A DNA stretch of 64,000 nt. Origin: a virus. Location of the stretch: positions 1 through 64,000 of IMG/VR virus record IMGVR_UViG_3300037502_002621; one strand, 5' to 3'. The translations under genes were made by a program, and so were the position numbers. The notes under the pieces were generated by a model. That model did not search any database and was not told where the DNA came from. It saw only the letters and a list, made by a program, of their open reading frames with translations. Below are positions 42,558-53,354 of this stretch, piece by piece. The number at the start of each line of letters is the position of its first letter. The stretch's first letter is position 1.

Positions 42558-45500
42558 CTATGCTTCAAGCGATCCAACTAACACCCATTCATCAGTGCCA
42601 ATTTTCTTTAATGCGACAGAACCATATTGCCCACTAATCTTGCGTTCCGAGTTCTTTGAGTTTAAGGTCACACCACTTGTTGGGGAAATCGACACTGTGC
42701 CAGTTCCATATCTTAATATAGCAAGTTCGGTATCGATTGGGAAAGCAACGCTACTATTAAGTGGAATTGTGACCGTTAAGTTAGACGATGAGTTAATACG
42801 GACAACTTTACCCTTGTCTGATAAGACCAGTGTGTAATCAACCGTTTGTGCGTTAGATGGCGTTCCAGTAAAGTTAGCAATACCATCTTTTTCAACACTT
42901 GAAACAACATCTGAACCATAAATCCATTCTTGTAAGCGACCAGTGGCACTAACATTTTGTTGTCTAACTTTAAGCGTCACATTAGCGTCATTAATGTTTC
43001 TTAATATAGTAATTCCAGTTGAAGCAACATTAACACTTGCTTGATTTGCGTTGGTAGTAAAATATAAACCAAAACTTCCAGTAGAACCATAACCTTGTGT
43101 GGTTTGGAAATAACCACTATCGGTAATGTTAGCAACTGCCACACCTGCTTTTTGCCATACTTGAATGTTGCCAGTGGCAGACGAGTTCGCTAAATTAACG
43201 ATTAACGCAGGGTTTGCGTCATTGATATTGCGAGAGATAATAGCACCATTATTTGTTAATTCTAATTGTGCGTTATTTACAGTAACCAAATTTGAAATTC
43301 TTGGAAATCTTGCTAAACCATCACTTGCTACAAGACCAACAGCACTTCCATTAACTCTCCATTCGGCAAGGTTTGCCGTTTGCGAAGCCAGTGTATCAAT
43401 AATAAGTGGTATTCTATTTGTCGCACCCGATTTGACTTGTAATTGGGCTGTGGGAGATGTTTCGTTAATACCCACAAGACCATCATCACGAATACGCAAC
43501 TTTTCCGTTAGAGAACCATTTGTAAATGAGTGTAAAGAAATATCAGTATCACCACTTATAGCACGATTAGTTCTAACTGCTCTCATTTCGGCAAAGTTTG
43601 TAGTTCCTTCGCTATTAGTCACTCTAAAACCTAACAAAGCATAATCGTTTGTTGTTGTTGAGTTTCTACGGATTTGAAAACCATCGGTGTTTCCAATGGT
43701 TAAAATTGATAAAGTATTGGTAGGACTCGCCGTCCCAATCCCAACCTTGCCATCGGGTAAAATGGTCATTTTTTCCCCAAAAACACCAGTATTTACGGTT
43801 TCAAATACTAATCTACCACTATTGTCAGCACCACTTCTTAACGCACGAATAGTTGAAATTGTGTTATCTACATTGGCGTTATCTCTAATTTGAAAAGCAA
43901 CATTTGAACCAAATCCATCTACCATATCGCCACTTGAAGTTCTCTTAAAACTAACAATAGCACCACTTGTATTTATGTCAGTAGTTGTTCTTTCAAATAA
44001 ATGAAAATTAGAACTTGACGCAGTTAAGTTCGGTAGCAACGCTACAGCACTCGCATTTCTATCAAACTTGAACTCGGTGACACTCGCATTACCGAACACC
44101 ATTTGGTTGGACTTGTCGGTGTATGATTGATAACCAATAGCAGTAGAGTTAGTCGCAGTCGCTAATTGAGTTCCCCACGCACCAGTAAAACCAGAGTTAA
44201 AACCAATAAATGTATTTCTACCAGTTCCAGTTGTAATTGAACGACCACCATTCATTCCAACACCAACGTTTTCATTACTTGTAGTCAATGAACTTAATGC
44301 CGTTCTACCAACTGCGACATTATCATTTCCACTTGTTAAACTCTCTAATGAAAAACTACCAACACCAGTGTTATTTGTTCCAGTGTTATTTAATGTTCCA
44401 CTTGTTAAACCAACAAAAACGCTTGAAGTTCCTGTTGTATGTAGTAATCTCGTTCCATTTTGGTTGATGAACCCATCTTTCGTGATTTCTAACTTGTTCG
44501 CACCAGCCGATTGTAAGCGTAAAATATCGCCAAGACCTTGAATTTGGTTAATCGTTAATGCTGGGTTTATATTAGTTAAATCATTTACATCTCTTTGAAT
44601 TAAAGTTCCGTTATTGCCCATATCTAAACGAGAGTTAGAACCAGTGGTTAAGTTTAACAACCCAGTTCCCCTAAAATAACCAGCACTTGTTAAAGTTGAT
44701 AAATTAGAATTGTTTATTTTCCACTCTTGTAAATTAGCAGTCGTTGAAGCAATCCCATTAACGATTAACGGACTTGTTCCAACAGCACTATTTGTGATAC
44801 GAGTGTTGGTTAGCGTTTGTGTGCCATTAACGATATTGTTAGATTGTGTTTCCGTTGCTAAACCTCTATCGCCAGGAAACGCAGTCGTATTTGTCGTTCC
44901 CAAAGCAAGTGAAGAACTAATTTCCACATAAGCACTACCAGACCAACGATATATCTTATTGGTATCTAATGCGACATAGATAATACTTGCTTCGCCAACA
45001 AGTGGAAAATTTGCCAACGAGGCAAACTCTTTAATATCATCAACACCACCAGGCAAGTGAATACTTGGTATTTTATTTGAAGAATCTAATGGGGCAACAC
45101 CATTTGCCACACCTTTTGAAGATAACGGCACATAGGTCGAAGAAGCCGTTGCTAATTTGAGATATGTGGTATCAATTACATCGCCATTTTGGTCGGCTAA
45201 CGCTTTACCCACAGTTGTAGTGCCATCTTCAATATTAAGAATATTGCTTTCGGCAGTGGTTAAATCGGCAACATTTTCCCAACGAGAATTCGTAGAATTA
45301 TAACGCAAGACATTTTTATTGGCAACCGATGTAATATTTACATCTTGTAAATCGCCTAACTTGGGTTCAATGTTAATACGAACTTGATAAACACCATTAT
45401 TCGATGGATTACTTGTTTCTGCTTTGATGACGGCACACATTAAAATCTTAGCATTTGGTGCTGTCGGAATCGTAGAAGTTAATTCACCATTGTTAATACT

Positions 45501-46541
45501 ACTGCTGGAAAAATACAATAGATTACCAGCGACAAATGAACCCGTATCAACACCATCTAATTTACCAAAGTGTAAGACATAACCAAAATCATTATTGGCA
45601 ATATTGTGTTTGGCAATACCCATAATTAATTTTGGGTTCGCATTGATTTCGGCAGGAACGGCTGGTTTCATTAAGATATGGTCGCCTTGATAACCACCAA
45701 ATTGAATAACTTGTCCCTTTGTGATCGTGGCACTGGCTTTACCATAATAAAACACATCTTCGCCAATTTCCATATTTACATCGTTGTATAAACCTAATTG
45801 GACTGTGCCATTGGGTTGTTCCCAATTTAATTTACCCGTATTGGTTGTAATGTCGCCATTACCCGTTGGGGTTAATTTTAGCGTTTCCATATTAAGTTCA
45901 ACTTCTTCGGCAGTCGAACCATTGATGTAATATAACTTACCTAATGAACCATCGGCATTATTCTTGACTAAGAACCATTGTCCGTTATACACACCACCAA
46001 CTAAACTTGGTAATGAACTTGCGATAACAAATATGCCGTTATTTACATTTAACTTCGCAGATAACGCACTTAAAAAAGTCGTCACATCGCTTGGGTCAAA
46101 TGGTGGCACTTCTTCGGTTGAATTTGGGGCATACGCAATTTGTAAGTGGAAAATGTCGCTAACATAAACAGGGGCAGTCACCGATGTAATTACACCATCA
46201 ACAATTGTAATGCCACCTTTATATGCCTTGAAAGCAATCGTCACTTTACCGACATAAGCACTATACCAATCATTCAATTCTAACTTATAGTAGGTTTCCA
46301 ATCCAGCAACAACTTTGGTTAAAATATCATAGCGTTTATCGCCATTTGCTCGTTTAACATCTACGGCACATTGAACAGCACCCAAATCTTCTTCGTTGGG
46401 CATGTAGAATCGTATTTCGGTTGCTTCATTCGCACCGATAAAATCTTCGCCAAAATAAGAAATGGGTTTGCCATTTGCGTCATACGGCTTTCTATCGGAC
46501 TTGTAATAAACATTGATTATTTTTGCTGTGTTAAAACTCAT
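42558..46541 (-). CDS. Long tail fibre without S74 domain, 1327 aa (L2)
   Basis: First ~440 residues almost the same as L1 (attachment part), but with one instead of three 14-residue heptad units. The middle carries the same kind of NNTGVGSFSL / NENVGVGMNG head repeats with different sequence. The end is a beta domain (TVDYTLVLSDKGKVVRIN ... WVLVGSLEA) in place of the S74 chaperone, and is followed by two extra tip genes. Confidence 0.88.
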   Translation of the reverse strand: MSFNTAKIINVYYKSDRKPYDANGKPISYFGEDFIGANEATEIRFYMPNEEDLGAVQCAVDVKRANGDKRYDILTKVVAGLETYYKLELNDWYSAYVGKVTIAFKAYKGGITIVDGVITSVTAPVYVSDIFHLQIAYAPNSTEEVPPFDPSDVTTFLSALSAKLNVNNGIFVIASSLPSLVGGVYNGQWFLVKNNADGSLGKLYYINGSTAEEVELNMETLKLTPTGNGDITTNTGKLNWEQPNGTVQLGLYNDVNMEIGEDVFYYGKASATITKGQVIQFGGYQGDHILMKPAVPAEINANPKLIMGIAKHNIANNDFGYVLHFGKLDGVDTGSFVAGNLLYFSSSSINNGELTSTIPTAPNAKILMCAVIKAETSNPSNNGVYQVRINIEPKLGDLQDVNITSVANKNVLRYNSTNSRWENVADLTTAESNILNIEDGTTTVGKALADQNGDVIDTTYLKLATASSTYVPLSSKGVANGVAPLDSSNKIPSIHLPGGVDDIKEFASLANFPLVGEASIIYVALDTNKIYRWSGSAYVEISSSLALGTTNTTAFPGDRGLATETQSNNIVNGTQTLTNTRITNSAVGTSPLIVNGIASTTANLQEWKINNSNLSTLTSAGYFRGTGLLNLTTGSNSRLDMGNNGTLIQRDVNDLTNINPALTINQIQGLGDILRLQSAGANKLEITKDGFINQNGTRLLHTTGTSSVFVGLTSGTLNNTGTNNTGVGSFSLESLTSGNDNVAVGRTALSSLTTSNENVGVGMNGGRSITTGTGRNTFIGFNSGFTGAWGTQLATATNSTAIGYQSYTDKSNQMVFGNASVTEFKFDRNASAVALLPNLTASSSNFHLFERTTTDINTSGAIVSFKRTSSGDMVDGFGSNVAFQIRDNANVDNTISTIRALRSGADNSGRLVFETVNTGVFGEKMTILPDGKVGIGTASPTNTLSILTIGNTDGFQIRRNSTTTNDYALLGFRVTNSEGTTNFAEMRAVRTNRAISGDTDISLHSFTNGSLTEKLRIRDDGLVGINETSPTAQLQVKSGATNRIPLIIDTLASQTANLAEWRVNGSAVGLVASDGLARFPRISNLVTVNNAQLELTNNGAIISRNINDANPALIVNLANSSATGNIQVWQKAGVAVANITDSGYFQTTQGYGSTGSFGLYFTTNANQASVNVASTGITILRNINDANVTLKVRQQNVSATGRLQEWIYGSDVVSSVEKDGIANFTGTPSNAQTVDYTLVLSDKGKVVRINSSSNLTVTIPLNSSVAFPIDTELAILRYGTGTVSISPTSGVTLNSKNSERKISGQYGSVALKKIGTDEWVLVGSLEA

Positions 46542-46561
46542 ATATATACCTACCTATATCA

Positions 46562-46570
46562 ATTATATCA
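46562..46570 (-). promoter_or_regulatory. Extended -10 promoter of the fibre gene (L2)
   Basis: TGATATAAT on the minus strand, counterpart of 13387-13395. Confidence 0.55.
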
Positions 46571-46581
46571 TTGTAAAAATG

Positions 46582-49287
46582 CTATATTTTCCAGTTGTTA
46601 ATGTAAATGGTAATATCGTCATTATCGCCCATTGTATAATCGTTGATCGCAAATAAGAACTTGACCGTTGTGCCATCGGTGGCATAGATACCAACATTGG
46701 TTATGGCACTTGTGTTGCGTGTGCCACTATATGTGCTAAACAAATCTAAATCTAATCTTGTCGCACTTACACGAGTAATATCAACACGCTTGTTGGTTGA
46801 TGAACTTGGGGCATTATCGGTGTATAACTTATTGGCATTTTCGGGTGTAAATCTTGTCGTATTGTTGATAATGTAATGGTATCGTAATGTTCCAGTAAAA
46901 GTTGAGAACAAATCATTACCAACAATAATGTTGCCATTTGCGTTATAATCATCGTTTGCTTGTAGCATATATTCAAATACGGGTATTTCAAATGCGTCTT
47001 TATCATAAGTATTTTCGGTAATCTTAACGGAATAATTGCCTTGTGTTGAAACCGAGTTGCCATAGAAGTTATCTGGAACTTGGGTTAAATCGGTAAAAGG
47101 AATAATTGGGTCAGGTGTATAAGTGCTATTGTAATGTGCGATTGCGTCCGTTAAATCATCGGTGTCTAATAAGAAAAACTCATAGGCACTTGACTTACCA
47201 ACGCTATTGGTATAAACGATTGGTGTTTGAACATAAGTCGCACCAGTGGAATCTAAACGATAACCAAGCACATTGTTATCTTGATAGTTAATGTTAAACA
47301 ACTTTGCTTTGTGTAAATCAAAGATAGAACCATTGGCAACATGTCGCACAATTTCGGTTGTAATCGAAGTTGGTTTATATCGCCATTCGGCTATGGTGGT
47401 AAAATCAAAATCTGTTCCTGCCAAAGAACCATTGAACACAAGTGCTTTGGACATTGGTAAATATGGTGTATCTTTTGGTGTAATGTTAGTTAAAGATAAT
47501 TCAATATAATCTTTGTATAATTGGTTTCGATAAACCAAGTTATCATCAGGTATCTTATAAGTGATAACGGAACTGTCTGCGACTATGTTTTCGGAACGAC
47601 CAATGCGATTACGAGATAATGTATAAACCACATTGTAATATTCGTTGCCATCTTTAATTGTTGCGTCAATAGACCTTTGGGTTATGACGTATAGTTGGTT
47701 GCTATCACGCACAATTTGACCAAGTGCTAAAATACTTGCCAACGATGTATAACGAGCGTTGCGTATCTTTGTGCCTTCTACGGAATCGTTAGTGTGTGAA
47801 GTGATCAAGCGTGAAACCGACAATGCGTCAATTACTTTACCATTTTGATTAAAGTATTTTTCATCTTGGGCATTGTTATCGTTATCAATGGAAACTTTAA
47901 TATCGGCAACTGGGTAATATGCGACTTGAATTAAAATCTTATCGTTTGGAATTTCGTTTGCGAAAAAACCAGTTGTGCGATAAGTTGGTCTTAACCAAAC
48001 TTCATTTTCGGTAATGCCATCTCTATACAAACGATATATTTTGTTATGGTCGGTTGTGCCTTCAAGCCCATTTCTAAAAGACAATGGCATAATGATTTGG
48101 TTTGTATTTGGCAACCAATGAACACTTCTATCTTTTAAGTCAGGGTATGTCGTTGTGTTTAGCGTATCAAATTCAAACTTGTTATAAATCGTCATCTTTT
48201 TGCCAAACATTCTTATTTTAGGATTAGCACCAACCAAAGCGTTAATGTTATCATAAATAGAACTTATATCGGTTTCGCCATAATTAACTTTGAAATGTTC
48301 TAATGGTTCAGGCAACTCATCGGCAATATCTTCTTTTTGTGCCGTTGAATAACCACCAAAACTTGTGGAAACAATTAAGTCATACCATTCTTGGCGACTT
48401 AAATAATAACCACTCGCAAATGTGGTTAAAATTGTGCCAGCACTACTAACAAACACAAGTTCCATCGGTGGGAAAATACGCATAAACTCTATCTTGTCTA
48501 TTTTGCTTGGCAATAAAACCTTTGCGTCTGCTTCAACATAAGTGAGTGAGTTTGGTGTAATGTTCTTAAATCCACCTTGTTTTGGCAATACAACTAAATT
48601 AGAAGATTTAGCATTTTGTATGTTAGAAACTGAGCGAGTCGTAAATTGATCGTTAGAGTTGATATTGCGTTCATAAGAAGTCGGGAATTGTGTGTTTAAT
48701 GTTTCCACAATAGCCGTATCTAAACCATTACGATTAACAAATGTTAATTTTGGTTGATAACCACTACTAATATCGACATATGCTTTGGGAATTGCGTTAA
48801 TGGCTCTTGCGATGTTCTTAACGGCATTAGCGACCGTAAAGTTTTCAAAAGACATAAACGGCATTGTCTTATCTTTGTCCAAGAACGCAGGAAAAACAAA
48901 TTGAACATTTAACTTAGCGATGGCAAATAGTCTTGTTAGCATTTCTTCTAAATCGTAAGTATTGGGGGCAAACGCACAATTAGGCAAGTGTTTGTAAGCA
49001 TACCATTCTAAGTATTCAACCACTTGGATTTCGTGTTCGTATTCGCCTGTGTGTAGATAAGTTGATTCGTCTGACTTAATAACCCACCAAGTGTTAGTAT
49101 CGGCATGGTAGATAACCGTATTGACTTCAAATTCTTCTCGATATGTAGAATCGGTCACAACCTTGAATTTGGCATTACTTGGTGTGTCGTTCAAATTATC
49201 TTCAATGTTAAAAATACCTGTAATGTCTAATTCAACAAGTTGGGCATTAGTTAATTTGTTGTATAAGCGAATTTTTCCGTTTGGCAT
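46582..49287 (-). CDS. Tail protein, tail-associated/baseplate type, 901 aa (L2)
   Basis: Counterpart of 13407-16118. Main changes are in short loops, for example SSAGTILTTFASGYY, TNITPKDTPYL and KRVDITRVSATRLDLD, which look like small replacement patches in exposed positions. Confidence 0.75.
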   Translation of the reverse strand: MPNGKIRLYNKLTNAQLVELDITGIFNIEDNLNDTPSNAKFKVVTDSTYREEFEVNTVIYHADTNTWWVIKSDESTYLHTGEYEHEIQVVEYLEWYAYKHLPNCAFAPNTYDLEEMLTRLFAIAKLNVQFVFPAFLDKDKTMPFMSFENFTVANAVKNIARAINAIPKAYVDISSGYQPKLTFVNRNGLDTAIVETLNTQFPTSYERNINSNDQFTTRSVSNIQNAKSSNLVVLPKQGGFKNITPNSLTYVEADAKVLLPSKIDKIEFMRIFPPMELVFVSSAGTILTTFASGYYLSRQEWYDLIVSTSFGGYSTAQKEDIADELPEPLEHFKVNYGETDISSIYDNINALVGANPKIRMFGKKMTIYNKFEFDTLNTTTYPDLKDRSVHWLPNTNQIIMPLSFRNGLEGTTDHNKIYRLYRDGITENEVWLRPTYRTTGFFANEIPNDKILIQVAYYPVADIKVSIDNDNNAQDEKYFNQNGKVIDALSVSRLITSHTNDSVEGTKIRNARYTSLASILALGQIVRDSNQLYVITQRSIDATIKDGNEYYNVVYTLSRNRIGRSENIVADSSVITYKIPDDNLVYRNQLYKDYIELSLTNITPKDTPYLPMSKALVFNGSLAGTDFDFTTIAEWRYKPTSITTEIVRHVANGSIFDLHKAKLFNINYQDNNVLGYRLDSTGATYVQTPIVYTNSVGKSSAYEFFLLDTDDLTDAIAHYNSTYTPDPIIPFTDLTQVPDNFYGNSVSTQGNYSVKITENTYDKDAFEIPVFEYMLQANDDYNANGNIIVGNDLFSTFTGTLRYHYIINNTTRFTPENANKLYTDNAPSSSTNKRVDITRVSATRLDLDLFSTYSGTRNTSAITNVGIYATDGTTVKFLFAINDYTMGDNDDITIYINNWKI

Positions 49288-49296
49288 ATATGTCCT

Positions 49297-49785
49297 TTAC
49301 TGGTTTTTATAAGTAATTTTACCAAATATATTCTTGCTAACTTTGTAATCTTGTCCCAATACTGTTTGCCCACTCACTATCTTCAAATAGTTCGCTTGGT
49401 TTTCTTCTTTTGCTTTCTTTTGTTGTTCTCTAAACCAACGATCAATTTCCATAATCGCAAATTGAATTAAGATTAAACCACCCGTAGTTGCTAACGCACC
49501 AAGTCCTTTGGTTTGTAATTCACTAAAAAAACCAACACCAGCCCGAGCAACTCGTTGTCCTTTTTCCCACCAACCACCAGTCCATCGGTTCATCAATGGG
49601 TTAATTGGACGCATATATCGGTTGTGTTCTACACCACCACGACTACCACCGAAGTTAAATAGTCTGCCACCACCACCACCCTTAGAACCAGCACCTTTAA
49701 TGGCAACAGGGTTGCCGTTAATATCAAAATTCTTTGCTTGTTGCCCAGTCATATCTTCGACTAAGAAACGATAAATGGTTGCCAT
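49297..49785 (-). CDS. Gly-rich protein with hydrophobic segment, 162 aa (L2)
   Basis: Counterpart of 16128-16616. Differs mainly at GVGFFSELQTKG against GMGFINEASTKG, next to the hydrophobic segment. Confidence 0.6.
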   Translation of the reverse strand: MATIYRFLVEDMTGQQAKNFDINGNPVAIKGAGSKGGGGGRLFNFGGSRGGVEHNRYMRPINPLMNRWTGGWWEKGQRVARAGVGFFSELQTKGLGALATTGGLILIQFAIMEIDRWFREQQKKAKEENQANYLKIVSGQTVLGQDYKVSKNIFGKITYKNQ

Positions 49786-51017
49786 TAGTAAGCACCCACC
49801 TTAAAAGACAAGGTTAAAGTCAAGACATCACCATTGGTGTTTTGAACACCACTTTCACTTAACTTGGCATAGAACTTATCGACAATAAGCGTCCCAAGTG
49901 AATAGCGATATTCTTTAATCGTAAAGATTTGATTCGTATATGTCGTAGCACCACTACCATAGCGAGAGAATTTGTATAGGTCATTAAACAATGCGTTAGC
50001 ACGATCATAAACAAACGAGTAATTTAATTTGTTTTGGACTGCTAAGTTTCGGTCAATAGATTGATAACCATTTGCGTATAGTTGGTATGAATCGTCATTA
50101 AGAGATAAACTTGATGGTATTTCTAATGGTTCAACATCATAAATCGTTCCTGTATCTTTGCCGACTTGTATGGTTGTTTTCACAATATCGTTGCCCAATG
50201 CCACATTGTTCTTTACAATCGTAGCCGAACCACCAAAAAATAATAACACTCGGTCTAAACCATTGTTGATAAATGGTTCATCGCTTTGAACACCATTGAA
50301 CGATAAAGACACTTTGTAAATGCTATCAACTGTTCCAACTTCTGTTGCTACACCATAAGTGTATGTGACTGGACTTGCCGATGATAATGTTAAACCTCGT
50401 TGATATAACTTACCATTATACACAAACCAAAATATCGCAGGAATACCAGTGGTTGAGAATGGTGTCGTATTAGCGTAATTGTGATATTGCGTATCAACAT
50501 CGTTAGACCAATCGGTTGTCGCACTTGTTGGGTTATAACTACCATTGATTGTAAAATAGTTTGGAATCGCAGTCGCACCAAGTCTTAATTCGGGTTTATC
50601 GCTTGTGGTGTTAATCGTATTTGGTGTTAAGATTTTGCTTGTGCCATTCGTTAAAGCAACCATATCGTATTTGTTGCCACGCAAGGTATCAATTAGCGTT
50701 TTAATCTTATCTAACACATAATCACGATCACTAAGTTGAATATCAAATCGCACTTGGTATTCAAGTGGTGTAATGTAATTGGTTCTAATGTTTAAGATTT
50801 CGGCTTGACCACTTTGTGAGATAACACCCATCGCTTTGTAATTGCTAACGGACTTCTCTTGGTTTTGTAAAGCAATCATATCTTTAATGTTTGCCACATA
50901 ACGACTAACCGATTGTTCATCTTCGATTTGTTCGTAAAAAGAAGCAAGGAAAATTGTATTGTCGTTGAGTTTATCAACGAAGATTTGTCTTAGTAAATCA
51001 ATATCATATATTGCCAT
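49785..51017 (-). CDS. Virion structural protein, 410 aa (L2)
   Basis: Counterpart of 16616-17848 with about six substitutions in 410 residues. Confidence 0.65.
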   Translation of the reverse strand: MAIYDIDLLRQIFVDKLNDNTIFLASFYEQIEDEQSVSRYVANIKDMIALQNQEKSVSNYKAMGVISQSGQAEILNIRTNYITPLEYQVRFDIQLSDRDYVLDKIKTLIDTLRGNKYDMVALTNGTSKILTPNTINTTSDKPELRLGATAIPNYFTINGSYNPTSATTDWSNDVDTQYHNYANTTPFSTTGIPAIFWFVYNGKLYQRGLTLSSASPVTYTYGVATEVGTVDSIYKVSLSFNGVQSDEPFINNGLDRVLLFFGGSATIVKNNVALGNDIVKTTIQVGKDTGTIYDVEPLEIPSSLSLNDDSYQLYANGYQSIDRNLAVQNKLNYSFVYDRANALFNDLYKFSRYGSGATTYTNQIFTIKEYRYSLGTLIVDKFYAKLSESGVQNTNGDVLTLTLSFKVGAY

Positions 51018-51018
51018 A

Positions 51019-51663
51019 TTATACCCCTATCATTTGTGCGACCAAATCAGACAAGTCCATTCGCATTTCTTTTGGTGCTGTTTCACGCAAAGTTAATCCC
51101 TTAGAAGATGTTAATAAGCGTAATCCACTTAATGACGCAATCTTTGGTAATTCTTTTTCTAATATGCGTTCAATGTAAGCATAATGAATGTTATAACGGA
51201 ACTTAGACTTTTCGTTGCGTGTTTCGTAAGCACGATTTGTTAATCTTCTTTGTGCGTTCCAATATGAACGCTTACCCGTATTAAATGTGCCACGATATTC
51301 GGGTGTAATGTAGCCACTACTATCAACCGAACCAACAGAGTAATCACGCTTTGATAATGGTCTTACATTTGCTTGACTGCCTTTGGAACGAATTGTGCCT
51401 TTATTGGGATTAGAAATAACTTTTGCGTCTTCCAAAATGTGATAATAAGGTGCTACTTTTTCGGCATAATCATTTCCAAGTTCAAAGTATTGAACCGTAG
51501 GTGAAACCACCACAATCGGATTATTGTTAAACGCAATATTCTTCATATGTGGTTTGAATTGCTTGGTGGGAAACTTTTTTCTATCGCTAAATGGAAAAAT
51601 GTCGGAAGCACTCATTTCCGTTTTAAGTGTGACGGCTAACCGACTTGCGATATTGTTTATCAT
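51019..51663 (-). CDS. Head-tail connector or tail-completion protein, 214 aa (L2)
   Basis: Counterpart of 17850-18494. The local patch reads SNPNKGTIRSKGSQANVR; C-terminus also changed (RMDLSDLVAQMIGV). Confidence 0.6.
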   Translation of the reverse strand: MINNIASRLAVTLKTEMSASDIFPFSDRKKFPTKQFKPHMKNIAFNNNPIVVVSPTVQYFELGNDYAEKVAPYYHILEDAKVISNPNKGTIRSKGSQANVRPLSKRDYSVGSVDSSGYITPEYRGTFNTGKRSYWNAQRRLTNRAYETRNEKSKFRYNIHYAYIERILEKELPKIASLSGLRLLTSSKGLTLRETAPKEMRMDLSDLVAQMIGV

Positions 51664-51992
51664 TCCAAAGTCACCTGCGTTTCTTGAACATACGATTTCA
51701 TTAAATGTCTAATCTTAATATTGCCTTGCTTATACACAAATGTTTGGTTCGTCACTTGTAGCGTTAATCCATCGTGTAAAGTGATCACATCGCCTTTAAC
51801 GAAGTTGTGTTCGCCCCATATACCAATCACGCAAGTTGGTTTAATCGCTTGACGATTAAATTCACTTTCAAGCGTCATTGTTAATGGTTGAATAAAATAA
51901 TAAAAAATGCGTTCGACATTGTCGTTATCGGGACTTTGCCATTTACCTTCGTGAATATATACTCTACGATCAACTACATTAAACTTAATCAT
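51660..51992 (-). CDS. Head-closure (stopper)-type protein, 110 aa (L2)
   Basis: Counterpart of 18491-18823 with three or four substitutions (for example Y14H, H63N). Confidence 0.6.
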   Translation of the reverse strand: MIKFNVVDRRVYIHEGKWQSPDNDNVERIFYYFIQPLTMTLESEFNRQAIKPTCVIGIWGEHNFVKGDVITLHDGLTLQVTNQTFVYKQGNIKIRHLMKSYVQETQVTLE

Positions 51993-52363
51993 TTTTGGAA
52001 TCCATTTACTTTTTTAAGTTTTAATCTGTTAGCAATAACGGAATCAACTTCTTGCGTAATTGGGTTTTCATCTAAGTTCAATAGATTAAATACAATTAAC
52101 ACTTGGGCATATCGAAATGACTTTTCTCTATCGGCAATTTTAGTCGCACTAAACGCAACACCTTCGCTATCTTCGACCAGTTTATCGTATATATCGCTTT
52201 CAATATCAATATCGGGGTTTAAGTCAAAGATACGAGTGACTAATTGTTCATATGCCGTATTTAACAACGCACCAACGGCATTATCTTCAAGATAATCTTT
52301 GGGAACAATTCCATATTCTTGTAAATCGTTTTCGGTGATAATGTAATCTTTTAATGTTGGCAT
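51989..52363 (-). CDS. Head-tail adaptor protein, gp6-like, 124 aa (L2)
   Basis: Counterpart of 18820-19194 with two substitutions; its only in-frame start is MPTLKDYII, which fixes the start for both copies. Confidence 0.65.
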   Translation of the reverse strand: MPTLKDYIITENDLQEYGIVPKDYLEDNAVGALLNTAYEQLVTRIFDLNPDIDIESDIYDKLVEDSEGVAFSATKIADREKSFRYAQVLIVFNLLNLDENPITQEVDSVIANRLKLKKVNGFQK

Positions 52364-52385
52364 ATTTTAGTCCTACCTATATGTA

Positions 52386-52394
52386 ATTATATCA
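52386..52394 (-). promoter_or_regulatory. Promoter of the connector-tail genes (L2)
   Basis: TGATATAAT on the minus strand, counterpart of 19217-19225. Confidence 0.6.
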
Positions 52395-52400
52395 TTTATA

Positions 52401-52435
52401 AAAAACAAAAAAGGTTGTCTTACGACAACCCTTTT
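52401..52435 (-). terminator. Terminator behind the capsid gene (L2)
   Basis: GGTTGTC/GACAACC stem with TTTTTTGTTTTTT on the minus strand; same sequence as in L1. Confidence 0.85.
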
Positions 52436-52456
52436 GTTATAATATAGGATTTAAGA

Positions 52457-53329
52457 TTAAGCCCCTGCTGCTTCGGTGAACTTCATCGCATACGAGTCGA
52501 TGACTAAGATTGAAGGTTCAGAACCATGTGCTAATGGCAAGACTAATTCGCCTTGAACACGCACACCGATAAATCCTTCTGCTTCAACAGTTCTTAATGC
52601 TTGGAGAGCATATGGGAACGCAACACCTTCGTAGTTCAATAAAATGAAATCAACACCAGTCACATGTTGGGAAACCACAACATTTAGACCGAATAATTGA
52701 CCGATAGTGCCAGGCAACGCACCTTGACCACTAAATAAGTCTTTGAAACTTGGGTCTTGACGCATTAACTTTTCACCAGCCGTTCCAAGAACGATCGTGG
52801 TTGGAACAATACCATTCGTTGCGTTGGAGAATGTGGTATCAACGACACCATCAATCTTAGCAGACGAACCTAATTTGAATGTAGCAATACCTTCTGCGAT
52901 GGCATCAACTAAGTCTAAACCATTCGTATAGGTTTTTGCTTGAGCAAGTCCGAGCAACGCAGTAAAGAATAATTCCCCTGCTTTGTTTGCCATTCTTAAC
53001 GCACCTTTAGCAACAACATCAGCAACGATGTCGGCTTGGATTGTGTCGATAGCGACTTGTGGGACTTTTTCATCGAACTTAATGTTTCTTTCTAAAACGA
53101 TGGTTGCTTTCTTGGTTCCGACATTGGAAGTTCCAAAGTCATCACCAGCAGTTCCTACTTCGACAGCAGGAGCAAGGTTATACCAAAATTCGGCAACATT
53201 TGCTTGGATTAAACCAGCGAGTTCGGGCTTGACGGTGACACCACCGATAATCCCTGAGATTGGGGCGATCGTTTGTAATACGACATTAGTCGCAACGGTA
53301 TCGCCTAAATATGATTTTGAGAATGCCAT
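52457..53329 (-). CDS. Major capsid protein, 290 aa (L2)
   Basis: Counterpart of 19291-20160, one residue longer at the C-terminus (EAAGA). Substitutions cluster at residues 160-215 (for example KIDGVVDTTFS, MRQDPSFKDLFSGQGALPG), probably one surface domain. Confidence 0.85.
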   Translation of the reverse strand: MAFSKSYLGDTVATNVVLQTIAPISGIIGGVTVKPELAGLIQANVAEFWYNLAPAVEVGTAGDDFGTSNVGTKKATIVLERNIKFDEKVPQVAIDTIQADIVADVVAKGALRMANKAGELFFTALLGLAQAKTYTNGLDLVDAIAEGIATFKLGSSAKIDGVVDTTFSNATNGIVPTTIVLGTAGEKLMRQDPSFKDLFSGQGALPGTIGQLFGLNVVVSQHVTGVDFILLNYEGVAFPYALQALRTVEAEGFIGVRVQGELVLPLAHGSEPSILVIDSYAMKFTEAAGA

Positions 53330-53354
53330 AGTTGTTTAGTCCTCTTTTTACTTT